From Micractinium sp. NFX-FRZ (taxonomy: Eukaryota; Chlorophyta; Trebouxiophyceae; Chlorellales; Chlorellaceae), in contig JAPTJF010000015.1 of assembly GCA_029339195.1 (NCBI GenBank), positions 62,001 through 126,000 on the forward strand: 64,000 bases of DNA, in the 5' to 3' direction. A program made the translations under genes and the position numbers. The notes beneath the pieces are model-generated. The model saw only the letters and a program-made list of their open reading frames with translations. It was not told the origin of the DNA and did no database searches. Shown here in pieces: positions 23,701 to 34,883 of the stretch; within the stretch, counting starts at the first letter, position 1, and each line of letters begins with the position of its first letter.

Positions 23701-24176
23701 GGCGGAGGGCGGGAGCAGCGTGTGTCTAGCGCTGCTCCGCTGCCGCCGCCGCCATGCGTGTTGGACATGGAGACCCACCCTGCCCCGCTGCCTGCCTGCT
23801 TGCCTGCCTGTGCTGCCTGCAGGGCCTGTTCAAGCTGGCGGCCAAGACGTACGCAGCGCGGCGCAGCGTGCAGGGCAGCATTGATGCCGGCGAAGAGCTT
23901 GTGCTTGCCGACATGCTGGCTGCAGACGTCGTTGTTGCCGCAAGCAAGAGCAGCACCAACGGCAGCAGCAGGGGCAGCAGCAGCAATGGCAACGGCGGCG
24001 CCAACAGCAATGGTAACGGCAGCACCAATGACACCAGTGCCAATGGCAGCGCCAAGGCCGCCGCTGCCTCTGCCGGCAGCCGCAGCAGCCGCGGCAATGG
24101 CAGCGGGAAAGCCAGGAGCAAGGCCAGCGCTGCTGCCGGCGGGCGCAGTGTACGCGAAGAGATCGACGCGTGGTAG
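17756..24176 (+). CDS. HCF145: HCF145-like plastid protein: two SRPBCC domains plus TMR repeats
   Basis: About 15 exons from the ATG at 17756 (first exon 17756-17945, second 18166-18359) to the stop at 24174-24176. A Ser/Arg/Gln-rich leader fits a chloroplast transit peptide. Two SRPBCC (polyketide cyclase/COQ10-like) domains follow: the first has ETVVQAPVDVVWRVLTNYDR and LAEFVPNLETCERLP; the second has AVWAVLTDYDRLSEFIPNL, VGYKRMLYMCLHAESVLDL and QVAGDFERFQGKWMLQ. They are separated by about 250 low-complexity residues. The C-terminal part has TMR-type repeats: RSDLEKAIAAHGGATAVAQQ, PKGYWDSPENVRAEL, MPAKNDFIRAGRYDIARAVE and RWGGLYE. SRPBCC plus TMR is the layout of Arabidopsis HCF145, which stabilises plastid psaA mRNA; that role here is inferred. 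The tail is Asn/Gly/Ser-rich. The intron after 22081 seems to start with GC. Confidence 0.85.
21505..21575 (+). repeat. Decayed copy of an upstream exon's 3' end (HCF145 intron)
   Basis: This intronic stretch follows the last ~55 bases of the preceding exon (ending 21452) and its donor, about 105 bp downstream: both read TGCC-GCCAACCTGG, then GGGTG, then GCATGC-GGTGGG. It lacks an open frame and looks like a tandem duplicate decaying in the intron. Confidence 0.65.
22645..22712 (+). repeat. Second decayed exon-end copy (HCF145 intron)
   Basis: The exon ending at 22592 (GTGCGTGCCGAGCTGG ... GAGGAGCAGGGGCTG ... GCCAG then GTGA) is echoed 110 bp downstream as GTGCGTGCTGAGCTGG ... GAGGAGCTGGGGCTG ... 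GCCAG then GTGG. The copy has lost a base, so its frame is broken, but it keeps a donor-like end. Confidence 0.75.
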
Positions 24177-24559
24177 CCTAGCTACGCCCATGCCCTGTTC
24201 CATTTCTCGGATGCTCGAACGCCTGGCATGTTGCATTGTTCAGCTAAGCAAGAAAGCTTAGCCTTTGCTGTCCTCCCGCCAGCGCCCCCCCCCCCCCCCG
24301 GCCAGCCCCCATTACTAACGAATGCGCACGAAGCTCGTCTAAATAATCAGCCACAATATTGATGGATGTATGCCCCCCCCGTCTTTTCCAACGCACTTAT
24401 TTCATTGAAATCTGATCCTCTGCGAACTGCCAACCCTTGCCTCCCCCCCAGCCCATCGAGAACACTTGTGCTGCTTCCCTCACGGGAGCAGCCCACTGCA
24501 CTACATCCATCATTCTGCCGGTTAAGCTTTGATTGCTCCCCTGCCCACGCTCGGGGACT

Positions 24560-24564
24560 TGTAA
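24560..24564 (+). terminator. Candidate TGTAA polyadenylation signal of the HCF145-like gene
   Basis: TGTAA lies 384 nt after the stop and 92 bp before the end of the convergent GT90 coding region. A 14-base run of C (about 24287-24299) lies in between. Confidence 0.5.
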
Positions 24565-24655
24565 AAATACCGTGAGTAGTGTCGCCGCAGCTGCAGCTGC
24601 AACATTGCAGCATGGCACCGACCAGCGAACCCCGGTGTGTGTGTGTGTGGTGACA

Positions 24656-27023
24656 TCAAGGCGTGTACAAGCGTGCGTACGTGTCTATGACCTGCTGCCA
24701 GTACCCAAGCACGCCGCCGCTGCCCAGGTGCGTGGCCGCAAATGCCTGCCCGTTTGCTGCAACGCGCCGTGCCACCTCGTCGTTCTCTCGCCGCCCTCGC
24801 AGCTGCCCCACCAGCTCCAGCACATCGTCCTCGTCCCTCACCCAAAACGGCAGGTAGTGCACGCAGGGGCGCAAGGAGTTGTAGTACCACTCAAGCTGCG
24901 AGCTGGCCTGCTTGAGCACGACGCTGTTTGTGGCTAGTACGGAGGCTAGCCGAAAGGCCGCGGTCGTGCCGTCGAGCGCCAGCAAGTACCTGCAGACCCA
25001 GGAGGGGTGTGGAGTTTTCAACCACTTGCGGGGGCAGGCGCGCATATGCTGTGGGCACATGCCACATGGGATGCACGGGCCACCATAGCTAGCCTCTTGT
25101 AAGCACATACAGAGGTTGAAGAGAGGCACGACTAGTGGTGCGTGTGACTCCCGACGGGGCACTTGCCTGTACTCTGCATGCTCCTTGTGGCTGACCATTG
25201 GTCCAGGCACGAACTGAGGCCCACCGTAGGCTGTGACCTGCGCAGCACAAGGCAGCCCTAAAGGGAGTGTGACGGCGCCAGGTTTTGCGCCCTGCGCCAG
25301 AGAAGGCCCGCCATCCCTCTCTGCTCTGCCTGCCTTGCCCCATCCGGCCCGGCCTGCCTGCGAGACGGCACGCCCTCTGAACGGCTGTTGCCTCACATTC
25401 GAGGAGATGGTTGCATTCAGCACATCTGGGTGGTCCCACGTCAGCTGCGCCATGTGCCAGCGGGGGCACTTGGGGCCACCACTGGGGCCAGCGCCGTTCA
25501 GCTTGGGGCCGCTGCAAGTGGGGGACCCCCTGCAGGCGTGGCGCGTGGGAGGGCAGATCAGCCCGGCATCCTCCTTTGCACGCGCCAATCGCAACCCCTT
25601 CCCACCTGCCTGCCTGTTCCCCCCTGCCTGCCTGCTTTGATGGCCCACCCCCTGGCTGCCCCTGTGGGCTGCCCCACCCTCCCACTTGCTGCGAGCGTTG
25701 TTGTGCGCACTGCCTGCTTCAACCACCCGCCCGCTTGCACTGCCTGTTTGTGTTCAGCCCTCCAACTCACACGCGGCTTCACCTGAAGAAGGCCAGGTCA
25801 CGTTTCTCCTCCCAGGGCACGGAGGCAGGGTCGGGTGTGGGCGTGAAGGACGGCACCAAGACATCCAGGTCAACATTCGTCTTGAGCAGGCCCAGCAGCG
25901 GTGAACGGCACGGGCTTGTGCTACCCACCTGCACCCACAAGGAGCCATGGCATGGCTTCACTGACAGCCACAGCGGGCTTGGAGCCGGCAGGCAGCGTGG
26001 GAAGATGGCCATTGCATAGCACATTGTAAGTGGAGTAGTCACACAGCTTGAGGCAGGACGCCGCCAGATGGCGCCGGCTGCTGGGCAGCATCCACACCAG
26101 CACGGAGCAGTGGGGCGGCGCTGGAGCCCGGCCTCCCCGGCACCGGCGAGGCTGCTGCTGCTGCTGCTGCAGCTTACCACGTGGCAGTGTGAGGGGTCGT
26201 CAATGTTGAGTAAGAGGGGGAGGCCCTCGGGAATGGACAGCTGTCCAGCCTGCATGGCCCTGTCCAGCCCCGCCATGAGCGCCACCATCCGGGCGTTGCA
26301 CGGCGGGCCACACCGCTTGTTTGGGTGCCGCGGGAGGGTGACGGTCTTGTTGCGCACCTGCGCGTGCAGTCCATGTGATGGTGGGATGTGAGTGTGTGTG
26401 CATGTGTACCATGCATGCAGGCGTGATGCCCGTCACAAGAGGAGGAGCGCGCACGGTGCAATAGCCGGCCTGTGCTCCGCGCACATGCCTGCACAGCCGT
26501 GCATGGGCGTGCGGGCAAGGAAGAGCAGGCAGATGAGGCCACACTGGCATCACAGGGCACCTGGCTTTGTCTGGTTTCCCCTCACCTCCACCCAGAAGCG
26601 CACATCCGTCTTGTCCACGCCCACTTTCAGGGCATCAGCCGTGGCCTGCACATCCGCCAGCGTGAAGCCGGCAGCGTAGGGCTTGAAGGCATCCTCCAAC
26701 CCTTGCTTCAACGCTGCTGTGCTGGCTGCCAGCGAGGCCTCCACCGTGGGAACGCTGCCGGGCCCGCCGCACAACAGCTCTGGGTCCGCCAGCGGCGGCG
26801 GGGGCGGCGGCGGAGGTGGCGAGTGGGAGGCTGCTGCTGACATCGTCTCAGGTTGGAGGGGTAAGGTTTGCGGTGGGAGGGGCGAGGGCTGTGGTGGGGG
26901 CAGGCTGAGGGGCCACACCTGCAGCGTGGCCAGCATTGTCAAGCTGGCGCAGGCGAGCGCTGCCGCCGCCATGAACACCACGCATGAAGCTGAGCGCCTC
27001 CGGTGGGGTGCGAACCGCGCCAT
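24656..27023 (-). CDS. GT90 (CAP10/Rumi-like) glycosyltransferase, type II membrane protein
   Basis: GT90 enzymes transfer xylose or glucose to glycans or proteins in the secretory pathway. The ATG at 27023 gives MARFAPHRRR followed by a hydrophobic anchor (FMAAAALACASLTMLATLQV), then a Pro-rich stem. Exon 1 is 26586-27023. Later exons contain VRNKTVTLPRHP, LPLLLNIDDPSH, LVPSFTPTP with PWEEKRDLAFF (the family's kR-x-x-x-FF-G region), WDHPDVLNATIS, GPMVSHKEHAEYRYLLALDG (the conserved K/RYLL-DG box), then SVLATNSVVLKQASSQLEWY, LRPCVHYLPFW and ANGQAFAATHL. The stop is at 24656-24658. The intron between EHAEYR and YLLALDG begins GCAAGT (25166 downward), a GC-AG intron. The exon around 25950-26060 is placed with less certainty. 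Substrate is unknown. Confidence 0.83.
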
Positions 27024-28061
27024 TGCCAAAGCAACAGCGGTTTGCCTGCATCCAGGCGGCGAATTCACCAGAAGTTGCAGTGCAGCTCTGGCACTGCAAG
27101 CATTGGCAGAGAAGGGGACGTGCTGCCGGTTGGCGGCACTGCTGTGCAGCAGCACTCGAGGCGGCGGCGGCGCAGCGGCGGCAGCGGCGGCAGTGGCGCG
27201 GGCCTCTGCGGGGCGTTGTGTGTGTTACCTTGCACCTGTACTGTGGACCGACTGTGCGCAACTTCAACCTTCAGGGGCTTCGCGAGGGAAAAGCGGGGAG
27301 GACTGGCAAGCCCACCGGCTTGTTCTCCACGTTGCTTCAGGACCTGTTTTGCAACTCGGGAGTATGCAAGGTTCAGGGTGCGTTTGTGGACCTCGAAGTC
27401 GTCCATGTTCACCGGGCAGGCAGTACCGTGCCCTGTCCGATACCCCGAGCGCTTCCTGCTCGCTGGGCTACCTCGCGGCGATGAATTCTGCTGAAATTGT
27501 GAAGGCCGAAGAGCGGGGCCGCTGGCTTGGAAGTGACAGCAGCACCGGCCAGGCACCTACCGGCGGCAGGTGCGGCAGCGGCTGCTTGCACGACAGGTAA
27601 TACTGGTTGCAGGTTCCTGTGCCTAATAAGGACGTTTCTCACAACAGCACATGCACTGACAGCAAGGGCAACGCTGCCCAGGGAAGGAGCAGCAAGGCAT
27701 CCCAAAGGCACACGGGTCTTCAAAAGAAGCTGTTATGAACTACCGAGGCCCCCTTGCGTGGACAGCTCAGCTACTCTCCCTTCTTTCCCGCTCAAAAAAC
27801 GCAGGGGGCCCACGATTCGCTCTGCTTCTTGAAACAGCCTCTAGCTCCTCATTCTACTCATTCGCACGGCGTTCGAAATGCCTGTCAGCACGCTTACATG
27901 TTCGAGCATCAACGGCTCCAGTGGAGCAGAGGGCAAGCTGTGGCCGCCGCCGCAGCCGGCTGGAGGACTGCTGCTGGAGATGTTATAATGCATGGAATGA
28001 CTCGCTATAAATTGGCCCTATTCGTGTTGACGTGGGCGAGTGCATCCGGGTTGGCTTCAGC
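27024..28061. other. Intergenic region upstream of GT90, downstream of the ankyrin gene
   Basis: About 1 kb with no gene I can support. On the minus strand a short frame from the ATG at about 27408 (MDDFEVHKRTLNLAYSRVAK) looks protein-like but could not be joined in phase to the GT90 coding exon. It may be an uORF, a 5' exon or chance. Confidence 0.4.
27894..27898 (-). terminator. Candidate TGTAA signal of the ankyrin gene
   Basis: TTACA on the plus strand, 164 bp past the ankyrin-repeat stop codon at 28062 in its sense. Confidence 0.5.
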
Positions 28062-28887
28062 TCATGCTGCCGACAGGGCCAGGATGCGCCACGCTACAGG
28101 GGTGGGCAGTGACCGGCCCAGCTGCCTATGTGTGCATGACAGGCACATGGCGGCCGCGCGCAGGCGCCGCTGCTCATCCCCAGGCAGGCAGCTGACCAGC
28201 CAGCCAGCCTCCTCTGCCGAGCGCCCCAGCACTGCCGACAGCACGCGGCCGAGCTCGGGGCAGGGGCGAGGCATCAGCGCCCACTCTGCCGCTGTCAGCG
28301 GCTGGCGGGTGGCCAAGAGGGGGCACAGCGGCAGCAGCTCCGGCTGGCTCATCAGCGGCAGCAGCTCACTTGCTGGCTGCAGGCTTGGCAGGGAGAGCAG
28401 GTAGGCCGCCACCTGCGCCTGCCTGTGCCCGAGTGCCAGTGCCAGCGGGGTGCTGCCCTCCGCATCTCGCGCCAGCGCAGTGTCGGGAGCCGCTGCCACA
28501 AGATGCTGCACCACGCCCACGGAACCCTTCACGCAGGCATAGTGCAGCGCTGTTTCTCCTTGGCTGCCGCACATGGTTGGGTCCGCCCCGGCTGCTAGTA
28601 GCACCTGTACAAGCTCGGGGCTGCCCAGGGAAGCCCCCACGATCAGGGGGGCAAAGGAGCCTGGGAAGTCGACGGCAGTGCTTGCGGTGTTTGCATCTGC
28701 GCCCGCTGCCGCCAAGGCGGGCACCGCCTCCCGACTGAAATACGCTGCTGTCAGCATCGGCGTGAAGCTGCCTGCAGGCTGAGTCAGTCACCAGTATGCC
28801 GTTTGGATCCGCGCCTTCTGCCAGGCACGCTTCCATGCCCTCCAAGTCACGATGCATGATGGCAAAGTGCAGCTGCAGATTGTCCAT
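28062..28887 (-). pseudogene. Ankyrin-repeat protein gene with an apparent one-base frameshift
   Basis: The ATG at 28887 starts MDNLQLHFAIMHRDLEGMEA then CLAEGADPNGIL, a typical ankyrin unit. The next unit (GSFTPMLTAAYFS ... ALAAAGADANT) continues in another frame: about 13 bases (3n+1) would have to be removed near 28765-28780, too short for a spliceosomal intron, and the nearest GT-AG pair (20 bp) gives a stop. Downstream units are intact: LGSPELVQVLLAAGADPT, GETALHYACVKGSVGVVQHL and GSTPLALALGHRQAQVAAYL. Then come ELLPLMSQPELLPLCPLLAT and a SOCS-box-like helical tail ending at 28062. It is either a recent pseudogene, a sequencing error, or an intact protein starting at the in-frame ATG at 28757. 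Function is unknown. Confidence 0.6.
28309..28367 (-). repeat. 59-bp inverted repeat, arm 1 (within the ankyrin gene)
   Basis: In the gene's sense this encodes ELLPLMSQPELLPLCPLLAT. It matches 29710-29768 on the opposite strand at 57 of 59 bases. Confidence 0.85.
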
Positions 28888-29906
28888 CTCAGACTGCGGC
28901 CTCCCTGCTAGCTTGCGGGCGGGCACAATCAAACATTGTCAAAAAGCTGGCTGCAGAAATCGGGAGGCAGCACCCAACGAGAGGTTGCGGCGAGCGGCGG
29001 CACCCGCAGCGGCGGCACCTGCAGCAGCACGTGGGACAGCAGCAAGCCCCTGTTATGCGGCGCCTGCACCAGCTTGTGAGCGCCCTTGTTGCTCTTCTCC
29101 CAAGATGAGGAGTCTTGCCTTTGAGCTGAGGGGGACCGGAACCTAAGGGTGCAGCTTCCACGCCGCCTTGGGGGCAGTGTCTCAGGCCTCGGACAAAGTG
29201 AAGACAGTTGATGCAGGTGGACTGGCCTGTGCAGGTGTCAGCCTGAGCTGAGCTGCACCTTGGATCATTAGAGCCACGCCAGCGTGTTTCCCACCTCCAA
29301 CCAGAACAGATGTTTGGTTGGCTTACATCCAAGCAGGACCGCAGCAGAGAAGGTAGCCAGCCCCACCAGGCTCCAATTTGGCATTCTTACCGCAACGCAC
29401 TCAACCCCAGCTGCCGAGGGCCACTGAGGGCTCGTGGGCCTCCGTCGCTGTTACGCATCCCAGGTCGCTGTACGCATCCGAACTGCGAAGCAAGCAGCAT
29501 CCAGTGAGCGGCGCCGCTCCATGTGGTGGGGGTTGCCGCCGCCAGGGGCACCTTGCGCGGCCGCCGTGGCCGCCGCGGCACTACCTGCGACTCTGAGCTC
29601 ACCTTGCACCGCTTCCTGTAGGCGTGGCCCGCCATGGCTCAGCAGACAGATCCGTTTGTGCTGCACCGTGGGCGCTGCATGCAAGGGTGAAATGGAAGCT
29701 ATGGAGGCGGAGCTGCTGCCACTGATGAGCCAGCCGGAGCTGCTGCCGCTGTGCCCCCTCCTGGCCACGTGCTAGCCCCATGTTCTCTGCACCTATCTAT
29801 TGTCGACATAGCATTGCTGTGCATCTTGACAGCGGTTCATTCCAAAAGGTGCAGTTCAAAGCGTGCGGTGCCTCAAAAATGAAATGTGCACTGTTCCTGA
29901 GAGCCC
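28888..29906. other. Intergenic region holding the ankyrin promoter side and MFS 3' flank
   Basis: About 1 kb with no supported gene. Its only clear feature is arm 2 of the inverted repeat at 29710-29768. Confidence 0.4.
29710..29768 (+). repeat. 59-bp inverted repeat, arm 2 (ankyrin gene fragment)
   Basis: Near-identical (two mismatches) to the reverse complement of 28309-28367 in the ankyrin gene. Similarity stops abruptly at both ends. The fragment stays open and is followed by TAG at 29773-29775, but I see no upstream ankyrin units on this strand. Confidence 0.85.
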
Positions 29907-32900
29907 TCAAAACGGGGCGAGTGCACCCGGTCTACTGCCGCCGCCGCCCCTGCTGCTGCTATTCGGGCTGCTGTCGGGCGGCTCGTGAGCCAAGGGGCCC
30001 ATCTCTGTGTGTGAAGGACCCCTGGGCATCTGCTGCCGCTTCCGCTGCTGCTGGGACTCCTCCTCTGCATCCCCCTCCAAGTGGCACAGTGCCGAGCTGC
30101 TGATGGTGTAGGAGCTGAGCACCTTGCGCAGCCGGTGCTGCATCGCATCCTCATCCCGCGCCAGGCTGAAGCCTGCGGGTGGGGCAAGGCGAGGCAGGGC
30201 AGAGCAGCGTCGGGTGAGGCCGGGGGGGCATGATCAGCTGACAGGCCGAATGGGTCTCCACACCCACATGCCAGTCCTAAGAGCCGGGCTACCATAGAGC
30301 CACTACCACAGCGGTGCTGTGTCGCGGGGGGCTGTGCCGCTGTGTGCGCAGGCATGGCTGGCTGGCTGAATGCCGTCCAACCGGCCGCCTGACCGCCCGA
30401 GCGTCTGCCGCCCCCGCACCTGTGCCTATGAGCAGGAGGCCGCAGGGTATCCAGGCCGTCGTGCTCAGGTTGAATGCTGCCGTGCGCCCCAGCTTCTCAA
30501 TGAAGAAAGCCACAAACACGGGGCCCAGGCCTGCATGGTGACGTGGCATGGCATGACACGGCATGATGTGGCATCAGTGAAGGACACAGCAGCTCGCCTT
30601 GCACAGCGCAGCGCAGCTGCCAGGTGCAAGGCAAGCGGGCGCATGGGCACCCAGCTGCAAGTGCCAGGCAGCCCAGACATTGTGATAGCAGGACAGGCCC
30701 TCGCTGCACACATGCCACGCTGCCCGCTTCTGGCTGCCCCGCGTCATGCACAGCATGACCTCATCCCTGCTGAGTAACAGCGCCCACCTTTGCCGAGGTC
30801 GTCCATGGTTGTCTGAATGGCCAACGCAATGCCGCGCTGCTCAGGTTCGTTCACATTCAGAATCATGGCCCTGCAAGGGTGGCAATTGGGCGGGCAGCAT
30901 GGCAGCAGTTGATGCAACGGCATGGCGTGTGGGTGAGCTGCTGCTGCGTGGGCCCCAGCTGATTTGAGCAGGCAGGGTGGACCTGCAAACCGCTGGCAGC
31001 TCATCTCTTGTCAGCAGGCAAGCCAGCGCACCGCATGTTGGGGCCGACCGTGCCGCTCAGCCCGCCGGCCAGCAGGGCGGAAAGGATGGTGAGCGGTACC
31101 ACAGATGCCACGTCAGCATTGATCAAAAAGTACATGGGGGCGCAGCCCAGGATGGTGCACACGCCTGCATGGACGCAGAACGGGTGCAAGTGGCCGGGGG
31201 AGGCAGGCGTTGGCAGGGTGGTAAGCTCAAACGGGCAGCAGGAGTGCTGAAAGCCTCCAGGCCAGCTCAGCGTGCGCCGTGCATGCATCCAGGCAGCAGG
31301 CGCGGAGCCCTGCTCGCTTGGCCGGCTCACCAATGAACACGCTCATGCTCCACTTGCGCCGGTTGTAGAGCCACTGCCCCACGACGCCGCCGCCCACGAC
31401 GCCCACAGCACCGCCGATGCCCAGGACGAGCAACACCTGCGACATTCAGCAGGCATGGCACACACAGCACAGGGATCAGTCACAGCTGACCAGGCAGATG
31501 GGTGCACACACACACCCACAGCTGCCCCCACGGCATCTCCGCAGCATGACACAGCCAGGACTTGGGACTCGGCACAGCACAGCACAGCACGCCAGCTGGG
31601 CCTGCACCTACCAGTGTGGCGTGCTGCACCGACAGCCCCTTGTTCTGCGACAGGTAGTCGTTCAGGTAGGTCAGAATCATGCCCCAGGGGACACACCCAA
31701 ACAGGCCCTGCAGACAAGACAATAGGGCAGAGAATGACACACATTTGAGAGTGAGGGAGTCGAGGACAATCGTGGGGGGCGTGCGGTCAACACCGCAGCC
31801 CGCCTGGGCCATCAAACCACAGTCTACAGCACGATACAGCAGCCGGCTTGCAAGCTGCTCTGGCCAGCCCAGCAGGGCGCCTCCTGCACCTAGCAGCGCA
31901 GGCAGTGCAGGCAGAGCGTAGTAAAGCGTGAGCAGCACAGCGCTGGCAGGCACAGAGCAGCAGGGCTTGCCTGGAGGATGGCCATGAGGTTGGTTGGGAT
32001 GAGCAGCAGGCGGCGCATTTTGCGCCACGTCATCTGCTCCTTGTACACAAACAGAGAGTGCTCCTGCAGCACAGCACAGCATGGGGAACAGCAGCAACAT
32101 CAGCAAGGACGGCAGCGGCAGCCGGACACCGGCTGCCACTGCATGCAAACGCCACAGCAGCCAGTGTGCCAGGTGCCATTGCAGGCAGGCGCACACATGT
32201 GCAGTGCATGGCAGCACAACGGCGGTAGGTGCGAGATGCGTTGTGTGCCCGGCCTTGCCTGGAACTGCTCCTGAAGCGCCGCCTCGGTGCCGCCACGCAG
32301 CGGCTCATGGCAGTAGTACAGCATGGCAAATGCCGCTGCACAGCACAGCACAGCACAGCACGGGCAGGGCAACGCTGTGAGCACAGGCGAAGGGCATGTG
32401 ATGCAGGCACGTACTAAGGCGGGGGAGAGCAGCGGCAGGCACCCCCAAGGACTTGCTGCACATGACATCCAGACGTGCAGCAGCGGCAGCTGGGCAGCAC
32501 CCACCTGTGACTGTGGGTACCGCTACGATGAGAAAAGGCCACCGCCAGCCCCAGGCCGGACCTGCAGGCAGCACAGCCACACAGCCGACATTTCTGGTAG
32601 ATAAGAAGGTGAACAACCTAGGCTCCGGGCTGCCGCACGTGGCACGCATGCAGAGACACCGGTATCTTCCACTACCAGCAGCAGTTCCCAGCGGCTTAAG
32701 CGCGCCGTAGCCAGCACAAGCGCACCTACAAATCCGGCGATGCCCTGCCCCAGCGCCAGGCCCACGCCTGTGCTGAGCTGCACAATGCTGCTGACGCCGG
32801 CGCGGCTGGAGGTGTCATATAGGTCCCCTAGCAGGCTGAACACCACTGGCAGGGCGCCTGCAGAGTGAGGCATAGCAGAGGCGGCGGTTGCTGGGACACA

Positions 32901-34334
32901 GAGTGCAGGGCAGGCCACAGCATTCGCTTGCTGCCAACATAAGGAACGTGGCGTGTTACGCAGTGCCCTCCTCCCCCCAGTACGCCCCCCGCACCTCCCA
33001 GGGCGATGCCCGTGAGCAGGCGCAGCGTGAAGAGCTGCCAGTAGTTGGTGACAAAGACGGTGAGGATGCAGGGGGCCTCGCCTGCAGGCACGAGGGCAGG
33101 CAGGGGTGCAAGCCGAAGTCAATTGCTTCCGAAGGGCGCAGCCCTTCCCGGCGGCAAGGCACAGCAACTCCAGTGCGCCACGCCACGCCAAGCCATGCCT
33201 CTGGCGGCAACTGCATCACGCCCGCAGAAACGGCGGCACAGCCCTAGCGCACCCAGTATGACTGCCGCAAACAGCAGGCGCTTGCGGTTGTACTTGTCGC
33301 TCAGGTAGCCAAACAGCAGGGCCGCAGGCGCGCCTGCAATACGGAAAGGGGCAGCCATTCAAGAGTGCTGCTTGGTAAGACAAGATACTGTAACAACAGG
33401 GGGTGGGCAGCCAGCACGTCTGTCTTGGTCAACAGAGTACATACGTGCAGACGCAGGTGCCAGCTCAGCGCGGCACGGCGCCTCACCAACGATGTAGAAG
33501 GCGGCTGCAATGTAGCCGCCCAGGAAGCGGTCCCGCTGCCGCTCGTCAAAGCCAAAGTCTGCAGGACATCGCCAGGCAGAGAGGGTGAGCCAGAGCTGGC
33601 TGACACGGTGCGCTGAGCACCCAGCACAAGGCATTATAGACCAACATACTGAGCATCCAGCACAGGGCATGAGAGACCGGCGCCAAGCAACGCAGCCCTG
33701 TGCCCACCTTGAGCTATGGCCGTGAGGTTTGGAGCCATCAGGTTTTGGTCTGCACGTGCACGGGAAGGCAGAGGTCAGGATACACGGGGCTCAAGTGCAG
33801 CTCGCCAGTGCAAGGCAGACCAGCGGGCACCCGTGTGCGCTCGCTTGCTGCAGCTGCACAGGCGCACCAGCACCCACCTGCAAAGAGCAGCGCCGCTGTG
33901 AGGCTGAACAGGATGACCATGATGCGGCGCTGCCGGCGGCTGATGCCACCTGGCAGCACGGCAGACGCGGCGCTGCCGCTCCTGGGTGCTGCGCCATTCT
34001 CTGCCACGCCATCATCGCTGCCCCGGTCGGCAGGCAGCAGGCGCTCTGTGGGGTCTGTGGCATGCAAGAGTGTGTCCACAGCCAGCGCCTGCTTCATCTC
34101 TGGGTGATGTGCGCTGCCATCGTCGGAGCTGTGTATCTCCAGCGCGTGCCAGTGCGGGCTCGCCGCACTCCCGCCGTTCGCCTCAGTTGGACCGCCGGCG
34201 AGTGGGCCGCCCGCTGCCGTCCGCGTGGCGCTCTGTGCGGCCCCTTCCGGCCCTTGTGCTTGCTGTTGGGTGCCGTTGGCAGCGAGGGGCTCCTCCTGCG
34301 CCACGCCTCGTGCAACTCCGTTCTGGTTGTTCAT
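29907..34334 (-). CDS. Major facilitator superfamily transporter, Spinster-like
   Basis: About 15 exons encode a 12-helix MFS carrier. The ATG at 34334 opens a roughly 150-residue soluble N-tail (MNNQNGVARGVAQEEPLAAN ...), then helix 1 (IMVILFSLTAALLFA) and DQNLMAPNLTAIAQ. The exon DFGFDERQRDRFLGGYIAAA follows, then motif A in GYLSDKYNRKRLLF, then GEAPCILTVFVTNYWQLFTL, LPVVFSLLGDLYDTSSRAGV and GVGLALGQGIAGFVG. The second half has PWGMILTYLNDYLSQNKGLS, LGIGGAVGVVGGGVVGQWLY, LTILSALLAGGLSGTVGPNM, NEPEQRGIALAIQTTMDDLG and FVAFFIEKLGRTAAFNLSTT. A Ser/Gln-rich C-tail ends at 29907. The DQN and QRD-LGG motifs fit Spinster-type (sphingolipid/lysolipid or sugar) carriers, but the substrate is unknown. 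Two introns, after QEQFQ (about 32260) and after LMAILQ (about 31970), begin GCAAGG and GCAAGC. Confidence 0.85.
33600..33690. repeat. Tandem duplication in an MFS intron
   Basis: Two imperfect units of about 43 bp, each with GAGCAYCCAGCACARGGCAT followed by RGAGACC/TAGACC-type ends. Intronic, with no coding potential. Confidence 0.55.
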
Positions 34335-34883
34335 TGCTGGGCAGACGCCCAGTGAGCGGTGCCAGCTTGATCACCGGGAGTTCATTGGGAGTGGCAACAG
34401 AGCAAGCGGCAGCACACAGGCCAAAATAAAGGCCCTGAACTCTTTCTGCCGAAGCCGTAAAGGGCAGAGGAGGACACAGCAGGACTGTGCTGCGAATTTG
34501 GGATGATTGCGGCCGTTTGCAAGCTGCAAAGGGCGACAGGCGCGCCAGCAAAGCATCCGCCAGGTTGGCAGATGGTCTCCCGCTGAAAAAACAGCGCCTG
34601 TGATGCTTCTGAAGACACCATTTGCTTTGGGCTTTGATGTACATATATTCGAAGTGATCTGACACCCGCGTTTGATCGAACCCTGCACCAGGTTGCGATT
34701 AGGTGTGCGCAGCGTCAGGGACTCCTTCAGGCTGCAGGGCTCGCCGAGAGCACTGCGTCAGGCGCTTCCCTGCTGGCTCATTCAGCAGCCGGGTCCACCC
34801 GCACACCGAGCAACTCGCCGGCTGCACACCCCGCCGCCGCCGTCACTGCCGCCCACCGCTGTCTCGCAAACAGGGCAACTGCA
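34335..34883. promoter_or_regulatory. Divergent upstream region, MFS transporter / amidotransferase
   Basis: 549 bp between two start codons. Less GC-rich than its surroundings around 34560-34680. No defined promoter element was recognised. Confidence 0.35.

Noticed and set aside
27065..27556. Minus-strand frame starting MDDFEVHKRTLNLAYSRVAK as a separate gene
   Set aside because: Protein-like but no domain, no stop or splice structure that closes it as a gene, and no phase-compatible join to GT90.
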